NCBI GenBank assembly: GCA_029057255.1
Contig: JAICZO010000358.1
Span: forward strand, 1-12,866
Length of the DNA stretch: 12,866 nt
Direction: 5' to 3'
From: Muribaculaceae bacterium
Lineage (GTDB): Bacteria; Bacteroidota; Bacteroidia; Bacteroidales; Muribaculaceae
Part shown: piece by piece, positions 1-6,578 of the stretch
How positions within the stretch are numbered: the first letter of the stretch is position 1
How the letters are laid out: each line of letters begins with the position of its first letter
Position numbers and translations under genes: made by a program
The notes under the pieces: generated by a model
Database searches by the model: none
Told to the model about the DNA's origin: nothing
What the model saw: only the letters and a program-made list of their open reading frames with translations

Positions 1-13
1 AACTGTCCTCTGT

Positions 14-409
14 TTATTTGTCTTGCTTTACTACGATATAGGCTTCTTTTTCTATAGGGACAGCATAATTCTGAAGGCCGAGAACTCTTGCACTGCGTTT
101 CTTGCCGGTTTCATTAGGCAACGCGGTGATTTTTACTTTAGTGTCTCCTTTCACATATCTTATCCACAGCCAGGGAATGCTGTGGTTGTAGACCGTGTCG
201 CCTATCTCTTCATTGAAGTAATCATCGTAAACCCCAAGGTTATCATCCTCTGCATGCCAGTCTATGGCATATTCTTTACCGGACAGCTCCACCGTGCCGC
301 CCTCGGCAGTAAACTTTACCTTGCCGGGAAAGCCGAGGCTCTCGGGTTCGCAAGAGGATAGTGCGACAGCAAGTACTGACAGTAAAATCAGAATAGGTTT
401 TCTCATCAT
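14..409 (-). CDS. Small BACON-like lipoprotein
   Basis: Predicted surface or periplasmic lipoprotein of about 131 residues, function unknown. From the chosen start (two adjacent Met codons at 404-409) the protein opens with MRKP, a hydrophobic stretch and a lipobox ending LSSC, so cleavage before this Cys and lipidation are likely. The rest reads like one BACON-type beta-sandwich: FTAEGGTVELSG near the start, then IDWHAED, WLWIRYVKGD, an ITALPNETGKKRSARV strand and a final AYIVVKQ. That order (GG, W, W, N-x-T-x-x-x-R, V-x-Q) is typical of BACON and related Ig-like domains, which often sit on carbohydrate-binding or surface proteins of Bacteroidetes. The frame can be extended to an ATG at 448, but this would put 13 polar residues before the signal peptide, so I prefer the inner start. 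It lies about 70 bp behind the DUF3244-like gene with no promoter of its own visible, so the two are probably cotranscribed. A small inverted repeat (CCATGT, 5 bases, ACATGG; 445-461) lies just before it. Confidence 0.72.
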   Translation of the reverse strand: MMRKPILILLSVLAVALSSCEPESLGFPGKVKFTAEGGTVELSGKEYAIDWHAEDDNLGVYDDYFNEEIGDTVYNHSIPWLWIRYVKGDTKVKITALPNETGKKRSARVLGLQNYAVPIEKEAYIVVKQDK

Positions 410-478
410 TGAGGCGTTCTGTATGTTATTATTCCTATTGTCGCCCATGTGGACGACATGGTTAATTATTTGCGTCGG

Positions 479-856
479 TTAATAGCTGCCGTATAGTATC
501 GAGCCATCTTCGAGAGTGAGCGTGATGTCGAACGACTCGGCGCCTGCTATACTGACTGTATACTCGGGTGCGAGTTGCGCGGTCTCGTGTGCGATGACGG
601 CAGATGTGAAGCTGTCGGTGACGATGATTTCGGCTTCAGTATCGTAGGATGACACGAATGTCAGAGCCTCTCCGTCGTAGTAGCATGTGACTGGTACGTA
701 TTCAGGAGCTTTGGGGAATTTAGGCGGTTTCTGAGAGCCTTTCCGTAATTCGAGTTTTTTGAATTCGCTGCCCATTGTGTCACCTGCAAAACTTGAAACA
801 GGTGATAAAACTGAAATTATGCAAGCGATGAGCGTGATTAGATTTGTAGTTTTCAC
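479..856 (-). CDS. DUF3244-like exported small protein
   Basis: Secreted protein of 125 residues, function unknown. Residues 1-24 form a Sec signal peptide (MKTTNLITLIACIISVLSPV then SSFA-G, a good signal peptidase I site). The mature part has a basic, proline-rich stretch (KGSQKPPKFPKAPEYVPV, about 38-55) followed by a single Ig-like beta domain: a strand with DGEALTFV, a strand EAEIIVTDS, a pattern like APEYTVSIAG and an end GSILYGSY. This fits the DUF3244 family of Bacteroidales, short exported proteins with an Ig-like fold and no known activity; the family call is from memory of the pattern. A TAACTTTG promoter element sits at 885-892, leaving a leader of roughly 20 bases, and the BACON-like lipoprotein gene follows, so the two form a likely two-gene transcript. 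The gene is less GC-rich than genes beyond about 2.5 kb. Confidence 0.72.
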   Translation of the reverse strand: MKTTNLITLIACIISVLSPVSSFAGDTMGSEFKKLELRKGSQKPPKFPKAPEYVPVTCYYDGEALTFVSSYDTEAEIIVTDSFTSAVIAHETAQLAPEYTVSIAGAESFDITLTLEDGSILYGSY

Positions 857-1097
857 AAGACTGGTTTTAATTGGTTGATGCTTGCAAAGTTAGATATAAT
901 TAATTGAGAAAAGACTGAAATGTGGACTTTTCTTATTTCTCACAATGGTTGTTCACAACCCTTGTAACAGGCGGAATGTCAGATGTTTAAGAAATTGAGA
1001 CTCTATCAAATTTTTCTCAATGTGTTCTCAAGGGTGTATCTTGCTGAGTGTCAGCGCATTGCGCTAAAATATGTGTAATGCACCGATTGTCAGGCTG
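857..1097. other. AT-rich intergenic region with dyads and repeats
   Basis: This 241-base stretch lies between the stop of the TPR regulator and the start of the DUF3244-like gene. It holds the -7 element at 885-892, a perfect dyad GGTTGTTCACAACC at 947-960 (6-bp arms, 2-base centre), a 7-bp inverted pair ATTGAGA (994-1000) and TCTCAAT (1015-1021), a direct repeat TTCTCAA at 1014-1020 and 1025-1031, and a small hairpin AGCGC-ATT-GCGCT at 1053-1065. None makes a convincing intrinsic terminator for the minus strand; the 994-1021 pair followed by TTTCTT is the best but weak candidate. I see no ORF in it. Confidence 0.5.
885..892 (-). promoter_or_regulatory. -7 promoter element for DUF3244-like gene
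   Basis: Read on the minus strand the bases are TAACTTTG, a full match to the Bacteroidetes -7 element TAnnTTTG. The expected transcription start is about 6 bases downstream, near 878, leaving a short leader before the ATG at 856. No TTTG -33 box is at the usual distance, only a T-rich TCTTTTC around 907-913, so this may be a weak or activator-dependent promoter. Confidence 0.5.
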
Positions 1098-2762
1098 TTA
1101 GATGTGTATGTGCATTGACGGGAAAACTTCAATAGCCCTTTCATTGTTCGCTTGGAGCATTGCTTTCTTCAATCGGTGTTTGTCGTTGTAGACAGCTTTT
1201 ATACTGGGTTTGTTCATCAGACCGGCAATTGATTCAAAGGAAAAGTCAAGGAATAGATACATTGCGAGTGTCTGCATATCCTGGTTAAGAGTCGGGAAGT
1301 CAGACATGAATCTTGATGCCCAGTTATCGGCGCATTTATCAATTATCAGACTAAGGTCGCGATTAAAATCGGCACTTTGAGAGGTTGTTATACGGTCAAT
1401 TGATTTCGATAAAAGCCGCAGTGACGATATGTTGTCGTCTGAGTTGAAGTTTATTTCGTTGAGTCGTTGTGTAATATGAATCTTCTCGCGCAATAGCTTC
1501 TTTAAAGCTTCGTTGAGTTCAGACGAAAGCGAAAGGCTGTTGTTCAGGTTCTTTTCGAGTTGGCTGATGCGAAGTACACGGACTTCGGCATCTTCCCTTT
1601 TTCTGATATAGTTTCGGTAGATGAGTATGCAAGCCGCAGCGAGTATGGCTATCGCGATAGCTGAAAGAGTTATTACAAGAATAAGTCGCATTCGCAAAGA
1701 GTCTGCAGTGGCTCTTCCATTTTCAGCTTTCAGACGGTGATTCTCACTCAGTAGTATGGTCTGTGGGTACATAAGTTTCTGCTCCACGTGGTCAGTCATT
1801 CGGAGACCCCAGTCCATGGCAAGTTCATAACCTGTGTAATAGTCACCCTCTCTGCCGGCTAATAACGCACTTATGTGTGATGTGTACAGGCTGTCAAGTT
1901 CGTTTGTTGAATATACTATTGCAGAGTCGAGTGCGCAGTGTGAGCTGATGTAGTCCTTGCTGTATAAAAATGCTTCACTCAGCTTGCACCATTCGGTGGG
2001 GCTAAGATTGCAGCCTTGTTGTATGATTCTTTGATATATTGTAGTGCAGCTGTCGTATTCTCCGGCTCTGAGCATGATGTCAGCCTTTAACTTCGACAAC
2101 ATTTCAGAGAAAGCTTCGTCAGTGGCATAATCTGATTGTTCTGCCTCTTTAAGTGCTGTCAATGCCTCTTGAAGCATATTGTTGTGGCTATAAGCACTAC
2201 AGATTATATATATGTTCCATGCGGCATGCTCCGGTTTTCCTGCTGCGCAGAACTCTTCCTTGCTTTTAAGTGCCCATTTAAGGTCTTGCTCAACCGATAG
2301 TATATCGTGGTATATCAGCGACAATATACGTGCGGCCATTCCTGCATAGAAATGCTCGCCGCTGTTTTCTGCTTTGTCATAAGCGTCGTTGAGGGTTAGA
2401 AGAGCATGTGCGTAGTCTTTTTCGTCATATTGGGCTTCTCCAAGATAGAAGAGGGCCTGGACGGCGAGGCTGTCGTCAGAGCCTTCGTAGTGATTGACTG
2501 CCGCGATGAGCGATGAGTCGGGGCTGATTGGCTGATATGCTTTGGAGCGGGCTTTGGCGAGCAGCACTGCGCGTCGGGCGGCGCGGGCATCGTCGAGGTC
2601 GGCGTCGGGCAGGCTGTCGAGCAGGGCGACGGCATCGGCGGGGGCGCTGAAGAGGAGGGTGTCGGCGTGGTCGAGCAGGGCGTCGGCTCCGCGACGGTCG
2701 GCGCAGCAGCACAGGAGCAGTGCGGCGGCGATGGCTATGATGGGCAGGCGGAGCAGGGTCAT
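1098..2762 (-). CDS. Membrane-spanning TPR regulator with C-terminal HTH
   Basis: Probable one-component transmembrane regulator, 554 residues from the chosen start. Residues 1-20 are a hydrophobic signal ending LLLCCCAD, a likely lipobox. About 25-340 is helical and TPR-like (for example ALFYLGEAQYDEKDYAHALL, EHAAWNIYIICSAYSHNNML). A membrane span lies at about 360-383 (LILVITLSAIAIAILAAACI), followed by the basic RNYIRKRE, so by the positive-inside rule the TPR part is periplasmic and the C-terminus cytoplasmic. About 386-440 is coiled coil (QLEKNLNN, ELNEALKKLLREK), and about 495-535 is a degenerate LuxR-type HTH (FLDFSFESIAGLMNKPS, then VYNDKHRLKKAM). This architecture is common in Bacteroidales, where such proteins are often encoded beside target genes; ligand and targets are unknown here. 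The frame also opens at 2792, but the -7 element at 2790-2797 overlaps that codon, so I use the ATG at 2762. The first roughly 100 codons are far more GC-rich than the rest. Confidence 0.8.
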   Translation of the reverse strand: MTLLRLPIIAIAAALLLCCCADRRGADALLDHADTLLFSAPADAVALLDSLPDADLDDARAARRAVLLAKARSKAYQPISPDSSLIAAVNHYEGSDDSLAVQALFYLGEAQYDEKDYAHALLTLNDAYDKAENSGEHFYAGMAARILSLIYHDILSVEQDLKWALKSKEEFCAAGKPEHAAWNIYIICSAYSHNNMLQEALTALKEAEQSDYATDEAFSEMLSKLKADIMLRAGEYDSCTTIYQRIIQQGCNLSPTEWCKLSEAFLYSKDYISSHCALDSAIVYSTNELDSLYTSHISALLAGREGDYYTGYELAMDWGLRMTDHVEQKLMYPQTILLSENHRLKAENGRATADSLRMRLILVITLSAIAIAILAAACILIYRNYIRKREDAEVRVLRISQLEKNLNNSLSLSSELNEALKKLLREKIHITQRLNEINFNSDDNISSLRLLSKSIDRITTSQSADFNRDLSLIIDKCADNWASRFMSDFPTLNQDMQTLAMYLFLDFSFESIAGLMNKPSIKAVYNDKHRLKKAMLQANNERAIEVFPSMHIHI

Positions 2763-2789
2763 GATGGTGTTTGCCGTGTTTGGGATATG

Positions 2790-2797
2790 CAAAGGTA
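2790..2797 (-). promoter_or_regulatory. -7 promoter element for the TPR regulator
   Basis: On the minus strand the bases are TACCTTTG, a perfect TAnnTTTG. It predicts a transcription start near 2784, about 20 bases before the ATG at 2762, and so rules out the upstream ATG at 2792. No TTTG -33 box is visible at 19-21 bases. Confidence 0.58.
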
Positions 2798-2845
2798 GTG
2801 AAAATGTTCTGATGGTGTGCGCTGACGGCCGCTGTTTTTTCGGAG

Positions 2846-2902
2846 CAGGCTGACAGCCCGCCGAAGACTGTGGGGCGGAGGCTCCGGCGGGCTGTCAGCC
2901 TG
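2846..2902. repeat. Perfect 18-bp inverted repeat behind secreted-protein gene
   Basis: Left arm 2846-2863 (CAGGCTGACAGCCCGCCG) and right arm 2885-2902 are exact reverse complements separated by 21 bases. It starts 16 bases after the stop of the upstream gene, where a terminator would be expected. In the direction of the genes it is followed by A residues (CTCCGAAAAAAC), not a U tract. Read on the plus strand the hairpin is followed about 10 bases later by seven Ts (2913-2919). Each arm contains its own short palindrome (GGCTG-A-CAGCC), and the loop contains CGGAG-G-CTCCG (2876-2886). It could be a U-tract-less terminator, a 3'-end stabiliser, or a terminator for antisense transcription. Confidence 0.6.
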
Positions 2903-2917
2903 TTATAGATGGTTTTT

Positions 2918-4516
2918 TTATCTGATTACTTTGGTGGTCTTGCCTCCGCAGCGGCGGATGTAGAGTCCTGCGGCGGGACGGTCGACGCGCATGCCCTGGA
3001 GGTTGTAGTACTCGGCCTGCGGGTCGCTGTCGGCAGCTTCGGGAGCTGTGGCCGATGCTTTGTCTTTGAGCTGGATGCTGAAGCCTATGCCTGCGTAGTA
3101 GGGCGATCCGCTCTCGAGGCCTTCGTGGCCGAGGATGAGGTTGCCGTCGGTGATGGTGAATTTGCCGTCGACGAAGGTGCCGTAGAAGCCGTATTCCTTG
3201 GCTTCGGCTTCCATGCCTGACGATGCGAAGTAGTCAGCCCACGACCAGATGTATGACTCGCCGTAGTTGCCCAGCGATATGCCTGTGGGCGATGCCTCGA
3301 GGTAGGCGTACTGCGGGTCGGTGGCGTTGAGGTAGACGTAGTGGCTGTGGTGCGAGCTGTGGTCGAGGGCGAGGTCGCCGAGTACGGAGTGCTTCTTGTA
3401 GGGGTCTACGAGGCGATAGCGTCCTTTCTGCGAGATGCACTGCTCGACATTGCATTCTATGGTCTCGGTCTCGACGTCGCTGAATACCGATGGGAATATG
3501 CCTTCGGTGAGGATGGCGGTCTTGTCTTCGAGGAGTGCCCAGTCGTCGGCAGGCTCGTTGATGGCGAAGAAGTGGGTCTCGGCGCCTTTTCTGACGTTGC
3601 CGTCGGCGTCAAGTGTTATGGCAAGGAGGGTGAAGATGCCGTTGTCGGTGGCTTTGAGGGGCACTTTGAGGCCGGAGTATTCTTTGCCGATGCTTGTGCC
3701 TTTGGTGGCGACGAGGTTTTCGTTGCCGCCGATGTGGTAGAGGCCGGGGAGATATGCTACTTTGAGGTCGGCCACATCGGCTCCGCGACGGGTGAACTGC
3801 ACGTTGACGTTGTTGTTCTCGGCGCACATGGGCGAGTAGAGCGACAGTGAGTAGTCTTTGACGGTGACGCCGGGCATGGCGATACGGAAGTCGCCGTCGG
3901 AGTTGCAGCGCTCCCATCCGTCTTGGTCGAGGAAGCCGAAGGAGTTGGCCGGGAACTCGATGACGCCGTCGGTCATGGTGCCGTACTCTTCGTAGTCCCA
4001 CTCGTTCTCGGGTGTCATGTGGCTGAAGACGAATACCTGGAAGAGCTCGAGGTCGCCGTCGATATAGACTTTAGTCGGGTCGGTGGCGTTGACGTATACG
4101 TAGCCGTCGTCGGTGGCGCCTATCAGCTCGGCAAGGGTGCTGCCTTCGGTGTATGGCTGCATGCGGTAGTAGCCCGGTGCTGTCTCGCTTTCTTCAATCT
4201 CGACGCTCCATGACAGGCCGTCGGGCACGTCGGAGAAGAGTGTGAAGAGGCCTTCGTGCCAGGTGCCTTCGCCGAGCGATTTCCACTCGCCCTCGGGGAC
4301 TGTCCGCATGGGAGCCTTGCGGGAGGGGCGCTCGGTGTCGAGCGCTTCGGCAAGGGTGATGGGTCGGTTTCTGACGGTTTCGGCCAGTGCGGTCTCGAAG
4401 TCGGGTCTGTTGAAAGCCGCCACAGTTGTCCGGTCGGCCATGAGGATGTCTGCTGTCGCTGCCGATGCGCCTATTGCGGCGGCTGCGAGCATAGCTGTTG
4501 TGTAGAGCTTTTTCAT
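2918..4516 (-). CDS. Secreted protein with duplicated domain and T9SS-like C-terminus
   Basis: Secreted protein of 532 residues that I do not recognise. Residues 1-20 are a signal peptide (MKKLYTTAMLAAAAIGASAA). Two copies of one domain are visible. Copy 1 (about 78-215) has EGLFTLFSDVP, GYYRMQPY, YVYVNATDPTKVYIDGD and YGTMTDGVIEFP. Copy 2 (about 330-485) has EGIFPSVFSDVE, GRYRLVDPY, YVYLNATDPQYAYLEAS and YGTFVDGKFTI. A different beta-rich segment (about 220-320) separates them. The last 30 residues (EYYNLQGMRV...AAGLYIRRCGGK...KVIR) match the short C-terminal signature shared with the protein at 10874-12202 and resembling type IX secretion sorting domains, so the protein is probably exported to the surface or outside. 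It has its own promoter at 4560-4590 and neighbours in other apparent transcripts, so I read it as monocistronic. No catalytic motif is evident; a binding role is inference. Confidence 0.8.
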   Translation of the reverse strand: MKKLYTTAMLAAAAIGASAATADILMADRTTVAAFNRPDFETALAETVRNRPITLAEALDTERPSRKAPMRTVPEGEWKSLGEGTWHEGLFTLFSDVPDGLSWSVEIEESETAPGYYRMQPYTEGSTLAELIGATDDGYVYVNATDPTKVYIDGDLELFQVFVFSHMTPENEWDYEEYGTMTDGVIEFPANSFGFLDQDGWERCNSDGDFRIAMPGVTVKDYSLSLYSPMCAENNNVNVQFTRRGADVADLKVAYLPGLYHIGGNENLVATKGTSIGKEYSGLKVPLKATDNGIFTLLAITLDADGNVRKGAETHFFAINEPADDWALLEDKTAILTEGIFPSVFSDVETETIECNVEQCISQKGRYRLVDPYKKHSVLGDLALDHSSHHSHYVYLNATDPQYAYLEASPTGISLGNYGESYIWSWADYFASSGMEAEAKEYGFYGTFVDGKFTITDGNLILGHEGLESGSPYYAGIGFSIQLKDKASATAPEAADSDPQAEYYNLQGMRVDRPAAGLYIRRCGGKTTKVIR

Positions 4517-4559
4517 GTTGCGTGTCGGTTTCTTTGTGTGAGGGTTTGTTGTTTGGCTG

Positions 4560-4590
4560 CAAAGTTATGACACATTTTCCGACAAAGCAA
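4560..4590 (-). promoter_or_regulatory. Promoter for the duplicated-domain secreted protein
   Basis: On the minus strand TAACTTTG (4560-4567) is a perfect -7 element, about 45 bases before the ATG at 4516. A TTTG lies at 4583-4586 with only 15 bases between, and a weaker TTGC at 4587-4590 has the usual 19-base gap. The surrounding 4517-4651 gap is AT-rich, carries no ORF, and shows no clear hairpin terminator for the DUF2851 gene ending at 4652. Confidence 0.55.
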
Positions 4591-4651
4591 GCTCTTTTTG
4601 ATATTTTTATTCCGCTTAGGGTGGCATAACGATATTTTCCGCCCCTCGGCT

Positions 4652-5950
4652 CTAATGCCTGCGGATGGCCTTCTGCGCCAGATAGCGGTGCCCTATGCGG
4701 CAGTAGAGGCACTTGCGGCCGAGGCAGTAGTTGCGTCGCAGCTGCACTATGGCCTGCGATGTGAGGGCGCTGTCGTTGTCGACGCCCGCGGCCTGGAACA
4801 GGCGTGTGTAAGTGTTGTTCTCGGGCGGCAGAGCCTGCAGCAGTTCGGCGGCGCGGGAGCATAGCTCGCGGCGCCCTGTGGCGTTGCCGTAGGCGTGCAG
4901 CAGCGGCGCCACGACGTTGATGATGAGTATTGTCACCGAAGTCTTGCTCAGAGCCTTTGCCGGGGTGGCGCCCGCCTCGTCGCCGAAGCCGTATCGTGTG
5001 GCCCAGTAGCCGTCGAGCGTTATGTCGAAGAGGGCTTCGGCCTGCTCGCGGGTCTCGACCTCGAATATGCGGCGTGCTATCTCGAAGCCTCCGCATATCA
5101 TGGCCGCGAGGGTTGCTATGCGCCTGTGCGGGAAGCTGTGCGGCCGCACTCCGCTGAAGCGCCATCCGGCGCCGGCGAGCTTGCTCAGCCCGTATTTGCG
5201 GCATATGAAGTCGTGCTCGGTGCGCAGGCGCATGCGGTAGTCGTCGGCGGGCAGGGTGTCGGGGAAGTCGTCGAGCAGCGCGGCCTGTCCCAGGAGTGCG
5301 CCCTCGACGGTGACGCGGCTGTCGCGGTGCTTCATGAGCATGTGCAGGGGCATGGCGAAGGCGAGCCGCTCGAAGGGGTCGCTGTTGGTGCTGAACCCGA
5401 GGGCGCGTGCGAGGGTTATGTAGACGGTCTCGGCCCAGTCGCCGTTGCTGCGGGCGAGGTATCGCAGTATGCGGTCCGACTTGTCGTAGAGGCGCTCGAA
5501 TGCCAGCGACGTGAGCCAGTCGGTGATGTATATGCGGGGCATCGAGGAGAGGAAGTCGGCGCACATCAGCTCGGCCGTGGGGTTGTTGACCATGGCGTGG
5601 TAGTGCTCGCTGAAGTCGGCGGCGCAGGGCATGACCAGCTGCGGTATTGTCTCGCCGTTGGAGCGGCATATGCGTGTGTCGCTGTTCTCGACCACGTGCA
5701 GCACCACCGAGTCGTAGGCGCTGTCGCCGTCGTGGCCGTGGCGGTGCCAGTCCGAGGCTCTGACATGAATCTCCACATTGCCGGCCCACATACGGTCGGC
5801 AATGCGGAGTTTGGCGTTGAAGAAGTCGGGGCCGGCGCCGGTGTTGAGCAGTCCGGGGTCGAGCACATCGACCCTCTGGCCGTCGACAGTCTTCATGTCG
5901 GACGGCATCCACAGGCGGTGCTGCCATACGTACTGCATCAGTTTCTCCAT
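4652..5950 (-). CDS. DUF2851 family protein
   Basis: Cytoplasmic protein of 432 residues in the DUF2851 family, widespread in Bacteroidetes and without an assigned role that I know of. Its N-terminal hallmarks are all present: LMQYVWQHRLW (4-14), VDGQRVDVLDPG (22-33), NTGAGPDFFNA (36-46), WAGNVEIHVRASDWHRHGH (55-73), AYDSVVLHVV (78-87) and the NGE-IP pair near 98-103. The middle is helical. The C-terminus has NYCLGRKCLYCRIG, with Cys409, Cys414 and Cys417 spaced like a metal or iron-sulfur ligand set; Cys250 or Cys286 could be a fourth. The GPDF...VEIH...DW pattern recalls, loosely, the acidic core of PD-(D/E)xK nucleases, an inference only. There is no signal peptide or membrane span. It starts 19 bp after the ribE stop without a visible promoter, so it is the last gene of the likely operon. 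Confidence 0.88.
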   Translation of the reverse strand: MEKLMQYVWQHRLWMPSDMKTVDGQRVDVLDPGLLNTGAGPDFFNAKLRIADRMWAGNVEIHVRASDWHRHGHDGDSAYDSVVLHVVENSDTRICRSNGETIPQLVMPCAADFSEHYHAMVNNPTAELMCADFLSSMPRIYITDWLTSLAFERLYDKSDRILRYLARSNGDWAETVYITLARALGFSTNSDPFERLAFAMPLHMLMKHRDSRVTVEGALLGQAALLDDFPDTLPADDYRMRLRTEHDFICRKYGLSKLAGAGWRFSGVRPHSFPHRRIATLAAMICGGFEIARRIFEVETREQAEALFDITLDGYWATRYGFGDEAGATPAKALSKTSVTILIINVVAPLLHAYGNATGRRELCSRAAELLQALPPENNTYTRLFQAAGVDNDSALTSQAIVQLRRNYCLGRKCLYCRIGHRYLAQKAIRRH

Positions 5951-5969
5951 GCGCGGCTCCGCTTCGGCG

Positions 5970-6578
5970 TCAGTCTTTAAGCTCCATCATGCGGGCGAGG
6001 TACTTGCCGATGATGTCGAACTCGAGGTTCACCACCGAGCCTACTTTCAGGTCGCGGAAGTTGGTGTGCTCGAAGGTGTAGGGTATGATGGCCACGCGGA
6101 AGCTGTCGCGCTCGCTGTCGCAGACGGTGAGGCTCACGCCGTTGACGGTCACCGAGCCTTTCTCGACGGTCATGTATCCCTTTGCCGCCATCTCGGGGCT
6201 TGCCTTGTAGCTGAAGGAGAAGTAAGTGCTGCCGTCGGCCTTTTCGATGCCTGTGCAGACAGCCGTGGTGTCGACGTGTCCCTGCACGATGTGACCGTCG
6301 AGGCGTCCGTTCATCAGCATCGAGCGCTCGAGGTTGACAGCGTCGCCGGGCTTGAGCATGCCGATGTTGGAGCGCTCGAGGGTCTCGCGCACGGCAGTCA
6401 CCACGTAGGTGTTGTCGGGGCGGAGGTCAACCACGGTGAGGCATACGCCGTTGTGGGCCACCGACTGGTCGATGTGCAGCTCGGGAGCGAACGAGCAGCG
6501 TACTGTCAGGTCGACGTTCGATTCTTTCTGTTCGACAGCCACCACGGTGGCCGCTTCTTCTACTATTCCTGAAAACAT
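5970..6578 (-). CDS. ribE: Riboflavin synthase (alpha subunit type)
   Basis: Catalyses the last step of riboflavin synthesis in the cytoplasm: dismutation of two 6,7-dimethyl-8-ribityllumazine molecules into riboflavin and the pyrimidinedione precursor. At 202 residues it has the normal length and two tandem lumazine-binding domains (about 1-90 and 95-190). Landmarks are MFSGIVEE at the very start (Phe2), NGVCLTV (43-49, Cys46), GHIVQGHVD (95-103, His101), NGVSLTV (146-152, Ser149) and IGKYLAR near the end, all expected for an active enzyme and arguing for this start. Its ATG overlaps the stop of the GH31 gene by one base (TAATG), which suggests translational coupling. DUF2851 follows after 19 bp. 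No other rib genes are in view, and I see no FMN riboswitch, since the operon leader is very short. The symbol ribE follows the Bacillus-style name; E. coli calls it ribC. Confidence 0.95.
   Translation of the reverse strand: MFSGIVEEAATVVAVEQKESNVDLTVRCSFAPELHIDQSVAHNGVCLTVVDLRPDNTYVVTAVRETLERSNIGMLKPGDAVNLERSMLMNGRLDGHIVQGHVDTTAVCTGIEKADGSTYFSFSYKASPEMAAKGYMTVEKGSVTVNGVSLTVCDSERDSFRVAIIPYTFEHTNFRDLKVGSVVNLEFDIIGKYLARMMELKD

Noticed and set aside
1053..1065. AGCGC-ATT-GCGCT hairpin as terminator of the TPR regulator gene
   Set aside because: Only 5 bp of stem and no U tract on the minus strand.
4194..5927. 577-residue open frame on the minus strand crossing the DUF2851 gene and the start of the next gene
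   Set aside because: Arg/Pro/His-rich low-complexity translation in a GC-rich region; it overlaps two well-supported genes in another frame and spans a promoter.
4895..5980. 361-residue plus-strand open frame
   Set aside because: Antisense to the clearly conserved DUF2851 gene and of shadow-type composition.
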